The notes beneath the pieces were generated by a model that was given only the letters and a program-made list of their open reading frames with translations, ran no database searches and was not told the origin of the DNA. A DNA stretch of 25,591 nt from an uncultured Lachnospiraceae bacterium (lineage in GTDB: Bacteria > Bacillota > Clostridia > Lachnospirales > Lachnospiraceae): NCBI GenBank assembly GCA_946549155.1, contig CAMNQN010000010.1, positions 1-25,591 of the forward strand. Direction: 5' to 3'. Made by a program: the position numbers and the translations under genes. Shown here in pieces: positions 1-8,082 of the stretch (positions within the stretch are counted from its first letter, which is position 1; each line of letters begins with the position of its first letter).

Positions 1-448
1 CCTGTCCGCTGCTCCCGCCGCGCCAAATGGGATCACCGTCTTTCCCTCTAATTCCGTTTTGGTCAAAAATGCCTTCACCGCCGGCGGCAGTTCCCCATTC
101 CACAGGCATGTCCCGATATAGACCGTGTCATACCGTTCCAGATCCTCTATGTTCCATTCCAGTTCCGGGAGGACTCCCTGGTCCTGCTCCTGCCTGACAC
201 GTTCTGTTCTCACCCTGTCATCTTCCGGGTAAACAGTGACCGTGTCCAGCCGGACGCCCTGTCATATCGCTGATCTCCCGGGCCATCTGCTCCACTTCCC
301 CTGAAAAAGAATAATAAACCACCAGAGGCGCATCCGGCACCATTGTTCCAGAATCTTCCCCTACTGTCAGACTGCCTCCCTCCGCGGCACATCCGGATAA
401 AAGACTCGCGACAAGAAGTAACGGCAAGAATCGGTTTCCTGGTTTCAT
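1..448 (-). pseudogene. Exported flavodoxin-like lipoprotein, frameshifted and cut by the window edge
   Basis: Reading leftwards from the ATG at 446-448, the protein begins with a lipoprotein signal (hydrophobic LLLVASLLSGC) and then a flavodoxin start, LVVYYSFSGEVEQMAREI. The frame stops at 218, but the next frame carries the rest of the fold: TVTVYPEDDRV, then LEWNIEDLERYDTVYIG, then GKTVIPFG near position 1. Removing one G from the GGG at 257-259 (plus-strand CCC) rejoins the halves as MTGVRLDTV. It is therefore either a recent one-base insertion or a sequencing error. The start codon overlaps the stop of the DUF4405 gene (ATGA), so the two are translationally coupled. The family is the Flavodoxin_4-like group; FMN binding is expected for an intact copy. 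The downstream end lies outside the window. Confidence 0.75.
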
Positions 449-1116
449 GCCTTATGTTCCTTTCTTTTCATGTTAAAAATAAAGTTTGTCACATTTACGA
501 TCAGAATGATCATTGCCAGGTAATCCATAACAAAGAAAAAGACGGACTGCTGATCAAAAATCGCGAATTCATTCTTCATCCATAAGAACGAAAGGATCTC
601 ATGCCGGTAAAAGGCATAAATCCCATAAACGGAAACCGCCCATCCAACAGCGGAAAGCATCCGTTTTCCTTCCGTCTCCCCTTTTCCGAAGGTATTGCCC
701 ATTCTTCTTTTCATTCCATCCCAGTGCATTCCCATATGAACCGCCATCAGAAGGAATCCCCAGTACGCACAGAGGATATGTACACGCCTTGCCAGGGCCC
801 TTCCTCCGCGAATGGGTAGAAAATCAAACACATACCGCGACATGATGACACCGCTGATAAAAAGTGCTGACATGAGTGCAATTGTTAAAAAGTTCAAAGC
901 CGTCCCAAACAAGCGTCTGGAATTGTACTTTCCTTTTCCAACGGCTCCAAACCATCTGCGGTTTAAAAGATTGTGGCACAGAACCAGCAGCACCATAACC
1001 GTTCCCGTCCCTTCATGATGTTGCTGTCCTGTGATCACATAGCCCATTTGGTTTAGCAGCAGCAAAAACAGGGCTCCGTCAACCATTCCTTTCCATGAGA
1101 TTTTATTTCTGCCCAT
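445..1116 (-). CDS. DUF4405 cytochrome-b-like integral membrane protein
   Basis: This 223-residue protein has about four to five hydrophobic segments (roughly residues 11-30, 38-55, 73-95, 110-130, 195-215). Histidines sit in or at the ends of these helices: H33/H34, H48 in LVLCHNLLNRRW, and H113, H127 and H131 in RRVHILCAYWG...MAVHMGMHW. This pattern is typical of DUF4405 proteins, whose histidines are thought to ligate b-type haem; no enzymatic activity is firmly assigned to the family. ATG at 1116 is preceded by GGAGGG. The gene lies 23 bp after an exported flavodoxin and overlaps the start of a second one, so I infer that it passes electrons across the membrane to these surface flavodoxins. 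Fold class is fairly sure, the role is inference. Confidence 0.8.
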   Translation of the reverse strand: MGRNKISWKGMVDGALFLLLLNQMGYVITGQQHHEGTGTVMVLLVLCHNLLNRRWFGAVGKGKYNSRRLFGTALNFLTIALMSALFISGVIMSRYVFDFLPIRGGRALARRVHILCAYWGFLLMAVHMGMHWDGMKRRMGNTFGKGETEGKRMLSAVGWAVSVYGIYAFYRHEILSFLWMKNEFAIFDQQSVFFFVMDYLAMIILIVNVTNFIFNMKRKEHKA

Positions 1117-1139
1117 TCTCCTGCCCTCCTTTGTCTCTC

Positions 1140-1886
1140 TTAAAAATCCAGACTGCGCACCCAGTCCGCAATATCGTCCCCGGCGTCTGCCACATTCCGC
1201 TCACTGACCGTAAACCCGGCTGTGAGTACCTTTGCACCCGGCTCTAATTCCGTAATCGTTTCAATGGTGCCGGAAAACCGGCTGCCGTTATGGGAATTAA
1301 AGGGAATGATGGTCTTTCCCACAAAATCGTACTCGTCAAAAAAGCTGTACATCACCTGGGGCAGATCATACCACCAGGTCGGATAGCCTACAAACACCAC
1401 ATCGTACTGGTCAAGATTCTCAATATGATTTGTAATCTCCGGCCTTGTATCCTGCTCCTGCTCCTCTGCCGCATAATCGATGAGTTTGCCCCCATCTCCC
1501 GGATAGTCTACAGCGGTCTGAATGGAGAACAGTTCTCCGCCTGTTTCCTCCTGAATTAATTTCGCCAAATGCTGGAGCCGTCCCTCCGCCCCGCCATTTA
1601 CAGTGACCACGCTGGCTGAGGACACCGCATCCACATCGCTGTTTTCAGCTACGGCAAAATATGCAATTAAAATGCTGTTTCCGCTGCCATCTCTCTGTGT
1701 AAATTCTGTATCTTCCGTATCCCGCACAGGCTGCAAAGCCGTCTGTCCGGCAGGGTCCTGCACAGATTCTTCTGACCCTGTTTTTGCCAGCTGGGAATCT
1801 GCCGTTTTATTGCCGCACCCAGCCAGCACAGCAGCTGCAATCACTCCTGGCAGCAAATATCCAATCCATAAATTCTTCCCTCTCAT
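1140..1886 (-). CDS. Exported flavodoxin domain lipoprotein
   Basis: The chosen start is ATG at 1886, 248 residues, because GAAGGAGA lies just upstream and the protein then begins with a clean lipoprotein signal (MRGKNLWIGYLLPG, lipobox VLAGC). A longer frame upstream has no ribosome site. After a polar linker of about 60 residues comes a Flavodoxin_4-type domain: ILIAYFAV (first strand and phosphate loop, here degenerate), LFSIQTAVDYPGD, YDVVFVGYPTWWYDLPQ (FMN-contacting aromatic loop) and GKTIIPFNSHNGSRFSGT. The YPTWW and PFxxHxGS elements are typical of this family. The lipid anchor places the FMN domain outside the membrane. It is followed at 23 bp by the DUF4405 gene, its probable redox partner. 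A terminator separates it from the permease upstream, and I see no strong own promoter. Confidence 0.85.
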   Translation of the reverse strand: MRGKNLWIGYLLPGVIAAAVLAGCGNKTADSQLAKTGSEESVQDPAGQTALQPVRDTEDTEFTQRDGSGNSILIAYFAVAENSDVDAVSSASVVTVNGGAEGRLQHLAKLIQEETGGELFSIQTAVDYPGDGGKLIDYAAEEQEQDTRPEITNHIENLDQYDVVFVGYPTWWYDLPQVMYSFFDEYDFVGKTIIPFNSHNGSRFSGTIETITELEPGAKVLTAGFTVSERNVADAGDDIADWVRSLDF

Positions 1887-1923
1887 ATTCTGTCTCCTTC
1901 CTTTTTCATGTTCCATCATATGC

Positions 1924-1968
1924 ATAAAAAATATCAGGGGCGTGCCAGCCAAAAGGCTCGTGCGCCCC
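1924..1968 (-). terminator. Rho-independent terminator after the permease gene
   Basis: On the minus strand an interrupted hairpin (GGGGCG...CGCCCC outer stem, AGCC-TTTT-GGCT inner stem, 4x4 internal loop) is followed by TGATATTTTTT. It begins 20 bp past the permease stop and would close the operon that starts at 5797. Some readthrough may feed the flavodoxin gene that begins 38 bp later. Confidence 0.6.
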
Positions 1969-1987
1969 AGTTACCTGCCGCAGATCA

Positions 1988-2890
1988 TTACACTACCAGA
2001 TTCACAAGCAGCCCGACAGAAAAAGCAAACACCATAACAAACGCCAGATAGATCACAAAATTCTTCATGCCCAGCACAATTTTCAATGCCCCCAGATTGG
2101 TGATCTTGGTAGACGGGCCGGTAATCATAAAGGCCGCCGCACTCCCCATGCTCATCCCATCTATGAGCCACGCCTGTAGAAGCGGAATGGTTCCTCCTCC
2201 GCAGGCGTAGAGCGGAACTCCCACCGTAGCCGCCATAAGCACTCCAAATGCCTCATTTCCTCCAAAGAGGCCCGTCATCAGATTTTCAGGAACATACCGC
2301 TGAAACAGTGCAGAAAGCAGAATGCCAAACAGAAAATACGGCCCGGTCACCCGGATATTCCTCCCGATATTTTTAAGCAGGCGCAAAAACCCATTGGGAT
2401 CTGTGTCGTGATTATGAGGATCATCAAAATACTCAAAACGAAAAAACGGCTTTCCCTTGCCTGTCCAGCAGAGCAAAAGACCTGCCAGAATTCCGCATAA
2501 AAATGAGGAAAGCACCCGCACAGCCAGGGCGGTCACTCCTAAAGCTGTGCTGTACACGATCAGCTGCGGGTTTAGGAGAATGGAACACATCATAAAAGAC
2601 GCAAGCCATTCATCCCGCATTCCGCTTCTGGAAAAGGAAGCCGCCAGGGGAATGGTTCCATACATACAAAGAGGGGAGGCGATCCCCAGCAGGCTTGCGG
2701 GGATAATTCCCACAAGCCCCATTTTGCTGCTGCTCATAGAATGAAGCAGTCCGTGAATCCGCTCCTTCAAAAAAACCGATACCAGGGAGCCGAGAACGAT
2801 CCCCAACGCCCAGTACCCGAAGATCTGCCGCAGCTGTATGTCAAAATAATACCAGAGATAAACGAATTCCCTATGCAGCACGTCAATCAT
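1988..2890 (-). CDS. Permease of the ArsP/DUF318 (PF03773) family
   Basis: This 300-residue polytopic membrane protein has about eight hydrophobic segments. Two matching motifs mark the family's two halves: PLCMYGTIPLA near residue 75 and ACGGGTIPLLQ near residue 210, the second followed by AAFMITGPSTKI. PF03773 members export organoarsenicals in some bacteria, but most are of unknown substrate, and metal or small-thiol transport is equally possible here. ATG at 2890 overlaps the end of the DUF362 gene by 8 bp (a GTG at 2893 is also possible), so translation is probably coupled. The central loop has HNHD near residue 162, a possible metal-handling site, but this is speculative. It is the last gene of the operon beginning at 5797. 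Confidence 0.85.
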   Translation of the reverse strand: MIDVLHREFVYLWYYFDIQLRQIFGYWALGIVLGSLVSVFLKERIHGLLHSMSSSKMGLVGIIPASLLGIASPLCMYGTIPLAASFSRSGMRDEWLASFMMCSILLNPQLIVYSTALGVTALAVRVLSSFLCGILAGLLLCWTGKGKPFFRFEYFDDPHNHDTDPNGFLRLLKNIGRNIRVTGPYFLFGILLSALFQRYVPENLMTGLFGGNEAFGVLMAATVGVPLYACGGGTIPLLQAWLIDGMSMGSAAAFMITGPSTKITNLGALKIVLGMKNFVIYLAFVMVFAFSVGLLVNLVV

Positions 2891-4028
2891 CACAGTTCAC
2901 CAACCGATAGGTTCTGGTTCCAAGACCAATCTCTTCCCCGTGCTCCAGAACGTGAATGGCGTTCCGGGATTCCATCCGCTCAATCAGGGACGCGGTATCA
3001 TCCTTTGAGGCATAGATTAGATCCACACACGCCTGGTCAAGAGCCACCGGGTCCGTGGAGGCAAGAATCCCAATATCATGCATATCTGGTTCAGACGGAT
3101 TTCCATCACAGTCACAGTCAATGGACAGCCGGTTCATAACACTGATATATAAAATATTTCCGTCCAGGGCGTCCACCACGGATTTTCCCGCCTCAGCCAT
3201 GCTTTCCGTAAATGGGTCCTGTTCGCCGCCCCACGGACTGGTACGGCTTGCCCCGGCTGTGTGGATCAGGCATTTCCCTTCCTGGGAGCCAAGGCCAATG
3301 GATATATTTTTGATGGCGCCGCCAAAGCCTGCCATGGCATGTCCCTTAAAATGGGAAAGCACCAGGTATCCGTCATATTCCGGGAAATGGGCGCCCACCA
3401 GATTCTCCGTAAGACGTGTTCCCCCTTCCACCGGCAATGACACGGAACCGTTCTCATCCATAACGACAAAATCAGCAATCGCCGTAAATCCATGATCCTC
3501 TGCCACCTGGTAGTGCATGGCCGTGCCGGAGCGCTGTCCGCCGTAAGCCGTATTATTCTCAACAATCGTGCCATTTACCTGACGGACCAGCTCCGCAATC
3601 AGAGCCGGGTCCAGGTAGTTGCTTGCCGGAGGCTCGCCGGTGGACAGCTTCACAGCAATCTTGTCACCAATAAGCTCCGTGCCAAGAGCCGCGTATATAT
3701 CCACCAGGGCCTGAGAACTGATATCAGATGTGAAATACACAGCCGATTCCCCGCCTTTATCCTGATGTTCCAACGCCGAAAGCCCAATCACCTCGCCGCC
3801 GTTGGTCCGGACACTCTCTGCTGTAACAGTCTCCCCATTCTCCTCTGCCTCTACACTCTCCTCTGGAGCTGCTTCCGTACCCGAAACGTTTTTTGCCTCA
3901 CTCACAGACTCTGACTGCACAGCTTCTGTCTGACTCACAAGAGTCTCCTGTGTCTGGCTGCCGCAGCCCGCTAATAACCCGGAAACCAGAAATACCGCCG
4001 CGCCTTTGCTTATGATTTTAAATTTCAT
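2883..4028 (-). CDS. DUF362 domain lipoprotein
   Basis: This is a 381-residue protein with a lipoprotein signal (VSGLLAGC, Cys22) and a Ser/Glu-rich linker to about residue 75. The rest matches DUF362 (PF04015): VKLSTGEPP near residue 106, LSHFKGHAMAGFGGAIKN near 223, then NILYISVMNRLSIDCDCDG and DIGILASTDPVALDQACVDLI near the C terminus. Many DUF362 proteins carry an additional 2[4Fe-4S] ferredoxin; this one does not, although the CDCDG segment and the conserved histidines could bind a metal. The molecular function of the family is unknown. Its placement between a flavodoxin-fold reductase and a permease, with lipid anchoring, suggests a surface redox or metal role. ATG at 4028 is preceded by GGGAGATAATAGGAG. 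Confidence 0.85.
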   Translation of the reverse strand: MKFKIISKGAAVFLVSGLLAGCGSQTQETLVSQTEAVQSESVSEAKNVSGTEAAPEESVEAEENGETVTAESVRTNGGEVIGLSALEHQDKGGESAVYFTSDISSQALVDIYAALGTELIGDKIAVKLSTGEPPASNYLDPALIAELVRQVNGTIVENNTAYGGQRSGTAMHYQVAEDHGFTAIADFVVMDENGSVSLPVEGGTRLTENLVGAHFPEYDGYLVLSHFKGHAMAGFGGAIKNISIGLGSQEGKCLIHTAGASRTSPWGGEQDPFTESMAEAGKSVVDALDGNILYISVMNRLSIDCDCDGNPSEPDMHDIGILASTDPVALDQACVDLIYASKDDTASLIERMESRNAIHVLEHGEEIGLGTRTYRLVNCDD

Positions 4029-4086
4029 CTCCTATTATCTCCCTTCTCTTAATCCCCTGCTGTCTCAAACTCTTGTCTGTGGATTC

Positions 4087-4536
4087 TCAAATGCCTTTTC
4101 CCAGCTTATCCGCCTCGCCTTTGTTTGTGGCCATCCCACCGTACTCCATACCATAAAGCGCCGCAAAACGTTTCATGGTATATTCTCCGGCCTCCATCAT
4201 CCACTTCTCCGGTGACGCGCCCTGGAATAAAAAGTAAAGGGTCCTTCCCGAAAGCTCCCCGTATTCCATCAGGCCATAAAACCGGTCCAGTACATTCCGC
4301 ACAGAGCCGCAGATATTGTGCCAGTACAGCGGGGAACCGACTACGATCACATGGGCTTCCTTCATCTTTGCGGTCACCTGGTTCAGCTGGTCGTCCTCAA
4401 AAGCCTGTCCATAACTTCCAATCCGGTACTCAGTCAGATTCAGCGTCTCATACTCCTTCCCTTTCAGAAGCGCGGCTGCCAGAGCCGCTGTATTTCCGTT
4501 CTTGTTGGGACTTCCGTTGATAAATAAAATACTCAT
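4087..4536 (-). CDS. Small cytoplasmic flavodoxin-fold NAD(P)H/FMN oxidoreductase
   Basis: This 149-residue protein has no signal peptide. It starts with ILFINGSPNKNGNTAALA, the FMN phosphate loop of the FMN_red/Flavodoxin_2 superfamily, and continues with VIVVGSPLYWHNICGSVRNVLDR, the second flavin-contact loop. The length is at the short end for the family (usually 150-200). It likely reduces flavins, quinones or small electrophiles with NAD(P)H. It lies 52 bp after the hydrolase gene and 58 bp before the DUF362 gene, in the operon controlled from 5865-5930. The ATG at 4536 has a GAGAGGA site upstream. Confidence 0.82.
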   Translation of the reverse strand: MSILFINGSPNKNGNTAALAAALLKGKEYETLNLTEYRIGSYGQAFEDDQLNQVTAKMKEAHVIVVGSPLYWHNICGSVRNVLDRFYGLMEYGELSGRTLYFLFQGASPEKWMMEAGEYTMKRFAALYGMEYGGMATNKGEADKLGKGI

Positions 4537-4588
4537 TTCGATTTTTCCTCTCTTTCTGTCTCTGTCAAAAGATAACGAATGCCTGGTG

Positions 4589-5797
4589 TTAGTTCAGCCC
4601 TCTCTCTGCCAGCCAGGCTTCAATATGGTCCGCAATCTCCTGATTATTCATTTCCTGAAACATGAAATGGCTGTTGCCCGTGATTCCCTCCTGGGGCAGA
4701 TCTACAACCGTACAGTCTCCGCCGTCCGCGTTATAGGCTTCGGCAAAAGCAAAGGCCGCGTCCTTTACATTTTTCCAGAACTGGGAGGAATGGATATCCT
4801 CCGGTCCGTTCTCAATGTAGTCGCCGAAGTAAACGGCAATGGGAATTTTCGCATCCAAAAGTCTCTGGTAATATTCCGAGCCGATCTCCGGAGTTCCGCC
4901 TGGCTCAATAGCTACAATCGCTGATATGTTCTCTACCGGGGTAGCCCACCCCACCCTGCTCCCCTGGGAATGGGTAATATAGATGGCCTTGTTTCCCGTC
5001 ATCTCATAAACATCTTCCATCACCTGGCCAAGGGCCTGGCCGTCCATTCCCTCATCATAGGAACCGGTGTTGGGCGTCATCTGGCGGAAAAACTGATCCT
5101 GGGCCTCATCTCCCTCCGGGAACTGGGAACCCTCATACCGTTCCGGCGCCACCCGCCCGATCCTAAAATGGGTGTACCACGCCTGGTCGCCCGGCATATA
5201 TTCCTTGGAATCCTCACTCCAGGTATCAATGCCGTCCGTAGTCATGGCTGCTGTGGAACCTGCTTCTCCCCGTCTGGGCTGGTCCACCAGAAACGCGCTG
5301 TGCCCTTTTTTCAGGAATATGTCCGACCAGCCCTCTCTCCCGTCAGGCGTAGTCATCCAGCCCATCCTGGACTGTCCATAGCCATGAAGATAGACAATGG
5401 GGTTTCCATTATCATTGACCGGAATCTGATAAAGCACATTGGCATGGTCTACATGGGCGGTATTCCCTGCCCTGGTGGAATCCAGCCAGTTCTGGGTCTC
5501 ATCATACTCTCCCTCAACCGGCTCCGTAACCGTGCCGCCGGAAGAAAACATCCCCTGCTTTGCGATAGCCAGCGCGCCCTCCGGCGCCAAAGGCACATCC
5601 GTCTCCCCGGCTTCCTCTAAAGCTGTAGTTTCCGCTTCGGTTGTTTCCGGAGCTGTCGTTTCAGAAGACTGTGTCGTCTCTGGAGCCGCTGTCGCTGCTG
5701 TCGTGGCCGCCTGGGAACCGTTGCCCCCACAGCCGGTCATAAGGACCATCCCTGCCGCAGCCATAGCTGCCATTCTCATTAACGTTTGTTTTCTCAT
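4589..5797 (-). CDS. Secreted alpha/beta-hydrolase (esterase-like) lipoprotein
   Basis: The 402-residue protein has a lipobox (VLMTGC, Cys23) and then a Thr/Glu/Ala-rich linker (about 30-70) typical of surface lipoproteins. The hydrolase core shows the oxyanion region PIVYLHGYGQS (near 133-143), a nucleophile elbow ITHSQGSR with Ser277, a likely acid in VAIEPGG (Glu298, or a later residue) and a catalytic histidine in GNSHFMF (His377). The substrate cannot be read from sequence; related proteins are called esterases or lipases. It is the first gene after the operator-promoter at 5865-5930, so it shares control with the reductase, DUF362 and permease genes downstream. ATG at 5797 follows GAGAGAGGAT. 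Confidence 0.85.
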   Translation of the reverse strand: MRKQTLMRMAAMAAAGMVLMTGCGGNGSQAATTAATAAPETTQSSETTAPETTEAETTALEEAGETDVPLAPEGALAIAKQGMFSSGGTVTEPVEGEYDETQNWLDSTRAGNTAHVDHANVLYQIPVNDNGNPIVYLHGYGQSRMGWMTTPDGREGWSDIFLKKGHSAFLVDQPRRGEAGSTAAMTTDGIDTWSEDSKEYMPGDQAWYTHFRIGRVAPERYEGSQFPEGDEAQDQFFRQMTPNTGSYDEGMDGQALGQVMEDVYEMTGNKAIYITHSQGSRVGWATPVENISAIVAIEPGGTPEIGSEYYQRLLDAKIPIAVYFGDYIENGPEDIHSSQFWKNVKDAAFAFAEAYNADGGDCTVVDLPQEGITGNSHFMFQEMNNQEIADHIEAWLAERGLN

Positions 5798-5864
5798 AGT
5801 CTTATATCCTCTCTCTTAAATTATTTGTGATACCGGAGCAGAAGGGCCGAAAATCAGCAGATTC

Positions 5865-5930
5865 ATTATAACCACTCTCTGCCACACACAGAAGTCACTT
5901 TTTGTTACCCTGTATCAACCGAAAGGTATC
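5865..5930 (-). promoter_or_regulatory. Regulon operator-promoter, copy A (hydrolase/DUF362/permease operon)
   Basis: On the minus strand a -10 TATAAT (5865-5870) is preceded at exactly 20 bp by GACTTC (plus-strand GAAGTC at 5891-5896). This begins the conserved 40-bp block that ends at 5930. The hexamer at a normal -35 distance is poor, as expected for an activator-dependent promoter. The block contains the half sites GGTAT and ATAC/ACC around 5917-5929. Copies B, C and D have identical spacing. Confidence 0.8.
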
Positions 5931-5934
5931 TGCT

Positions 5935-7968
5935 TTATTGATCTGTGTTCTCTTCCCAAAACGCCACAGCCCGGTTGATCCATCCCTCCGCCACGGTTCC
6001 TTCCCCCAGGCCAAAGCCATGAGAAAGGCCGTCAAAAACTTCAATCTCCCCGGCAGTCCCATTGGCCCTGATCCCCCTGATCCGGCGCTCCATGGTTCTG
6101 TACGAAGCGATTCCGTCATTGACGCCTACACATGCATAGGTGGGAGGCTCGTTCCCATATACTTCCGACAGCCCCGTATACTGCATGATCACCGCCCCCG
6201 GAGCCGGATACTCCTTCTCCCCAAAAGCGGCCGTTCCATAGGAACCAAGCCATGCCGCCATTCTCGCCCCCGCAGAGCCTCCCCACAGGGAATACCCTTC
6301 CCTGTGAACCTGAAACTCTTCTGCGTGCTCCTGAATAAAAGCGACTGCCCTGGCCAGATCCTCACAGGCGGTCTGGGCGCCGGGGCGGTAGATCAGCGCA
6401 AAAGCGTGATACCCCTGCTTCGCCAGCTCCTGCATATGGGGAAAGCTGTCGTGCATGGCAGCCACATACATAAAACCGCCGCCTGCATTTACCACCGCAA
6501 ACTTCTCACCGGGATCGCCCCGAAAGTAAAACAGCCCCGTATCCTCCTTGGAAGGATCCTTTTTCTTTTCCTCATCTGTATAAATATCATAAAAAATCTT
6601 CTCACCCCTCTGTACCCTGGCTTTCATCTCATTCACAATGGAGACCGTCCGCTCTGGATTCACATGGCTGTACCACACAAGGCGGTTTCCCGCCTCCTTA
6701 AGAGTCAACGTCCCCTCTAATTCTAAATCTACCGGAAATACCAGTCTGCCAAAGCCTTCAAATGCCGGATCATCTATCACATCCTGTATCCTTGTTTCAG
6801 GCGTAAACAGTTCCATTCCCTCCTCGCCTGCTGTTTCCAACGCCCCGCCGGACGGAAAGATTCCTTCCAGCCACTGCGCGTAATCCTCCACCCAGCCGCC
6901 GTCAGAGCCAAACCCATGGGGCCAGTTGTTCAGCACGATTCTTCCTGTGTCGATCCCCATAGTTTTGATCACCTCATACTGCTCCTCAAACTGGGTGTAA
7001 AAAGGGTCTTCCGTGCCATAGACGTAAAAGGTGGGAGGCAGTTCCCCTTTGGAAAGCCAGTCCGGGTCCATATTGCCCACGCTTAATCTTCCGTAAAAGG
7101 AATAGATCATTCCCGCTGCCGAAGTGTGGGCCGGGATGTCGTCCAGTTCATCCGGAATATAATCAGCATCCAGCTTAGTCCCATCCACCATTTCATCGTA
7201 GTGCATGAGAAATTCCCCTGCCTGGATTCCCCCGGCTGAAAAGCCCATGACCGCGATATTATCCGGGGCAATCCCGTACACGTCCGCATATTTGCGGATG
7301 AACCGGACCGCCCTGGCAACATCCAGCGCCCCTTCCTCCTGGGTGTAAGGCCGCAGCCGGTAATCCACAAGAAAGGTTTGGAATCCATATTCCCTCAAAG
7401 CCGCTGCCGTTGGCAGGGAATCCGTATAATTGCCCCGAAACTGATAAGCCCCGCCTGCCATCAGGACAACGGCCCCTTTGGGCTTCACTCCGTCCCTGAC
7501 CGGAATCGCCGTCACGTAAGGCCGGAAATCCCACTCATCAAAATATCCGTCCATGTCCTCTGTAAACCTGGTCACTGCCGGTACATTTCCCTCCTCCCAG
7601 AGATAGAGAGCCTGGATTTTGGCAGGGTTTGGGACTGTATTCAGGACGGTTTCGTTTCCCTTAGGCTTTGGCGTCTTCTTAAGCATATCCTCTCTGGACC
7701 AGTCGCTGATACGGCCGCTTCCATAATCGTACTCCATTGGGAAATCCTCCGGTGTGGCCACGGTGTCGGCTGATGTCCCTTCGCGGACTTCCCGGCTGCT
7801 CTTTATATCCTGCACCGAAATTTCACTCCTTTCTGCATTGACCGCTTCCTCCACTGCCTGGATTCCCTGTTCCAGTTCGCTGACAGAGTTGACGTCTGCT
7901 TTTCCTCTGCAGGCTGTAAAAACTGCCATGCACATACCAAGCAGCGCCGCTGCTTTTATCCGTTTCAT
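5935..7968 (-). CDS. Lipoprotein with two tandem alpha/beta-hydrolase domains
   Basis: This 677-residue protein has a lipobox (MAVFTAC, Cys20) and two complete hydrolase domains of the BD-FAE/esterase-lipase type. Domain 1 (about 150-370) has VVLMAGGAYQFRGN, nucleophile MGFSAGGI (Ser244), acid in YGTEDPFY (Asp321) and NNWPHGFG (His351). Domain 2 (about 480-675) has AVVNAGGGFMYV, nucleophile WGGSAGAR (Ser565), acid in VGVNDGIA (Asp618) and LSHGFGLG (His650). Both triads appear intact, so both halves may be active, possibly on different esters such as acylated sugars. The gene has its own operator-promoter (8007-8072), and its stop codon lies 4 bp from operator A, so the next promoter starts directly behind it. 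ATG at 7968 follows AGGTGG. Confidence 0.85.
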   Translation of the reverse strand: MKRIKAAALLGMCMAVFTACRGKADVNSVSELEQGIQAVEEAVNAERSEISVQDIKSSREVREGTSADTVATPEDFPMEYDYGSGRISDWSREDMLKKTPKPKGNETVLNTVPNPAKIQALYLWEEGNVPAVTRFTEDMDGYFDEWDFRPYVTAIPVRDGVKPKGAVVLMAGGAYQFRGNYTDSLPTAAALREYGFQTFLVDYRLRPYTQEEGALDVARAVRFIRKYADVYGIAPDNIAVMGFSAGGIQAGEFLMHYDEMVDGTKLDADYIPDELDDIPAHTSAAGMIYSFYGRLSVGNMDPDWLSKGELPPTFYVYGTEDPFYTQFEEQYEVIKTMGIDTGRIVLNNWPHGFGSDGGWVEDYAQWLEGIFPSGGALETAGEEGMELFTPETRIQDVIDDPAFEGFGRLVFPVDLELEGTLTLKEAGNRLVWYSHVNPERTVSIVNEMKARVQRGEKIFYDIYTDEEKKKDPSKEDTGLFYFRGDPGEKFAVVNAGGGFMYVAAMHDSFPHMQELAKQGYHAFALIYRPGAQTACEDLARAVAFIQEHAEEFQVHREGYSLWGGSAGARMAAWLGSYGTAAFGEKEYPAPGAVIMQYTGLSEVYGNEPPTYACVGVNDGIASYRTMERRIRGIRANGTAGEIEVFDGLSHGFGLGEGTVAEGWINRAVAFWEENTDQ

Positions 7969-8006
7969 TATAAGCCACCTGTTTCTTAATTGTTTTTATG
8001 TATTTC

Positions 8007-8072
8007 ATCATAACAAAATCGAAACCTCCAAAGAAGTCTCGATTTGTTCATCAGTTTATACCCAAAAGTGTT
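8007..8072 (-). promoter_or_regulatory. Regulon operator-promoter, copy B (tandem hydrolase gene)
   Basis: The minus-strand -10 is TATGAT (8007-8012), then exactly 20 bp to GACTTC (plus GAAGTC at 8033-8038), then the shared 40-bp block ending at 8072, only 10 bp from the response-regulator stop codon. All 19 invariant positions of the block are present. Confidence 0.78.
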
Positions 8073-8082
8073 ATGTTGTTCT

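Noticed and set aside
7777..7790. Another GACTTC-like sequence in the tandem hydrolase gene
   Set aside because: It is inside coding sequence on the opposite strand and lacks the rest of the 40-bp block and a -10 at 20 bp.
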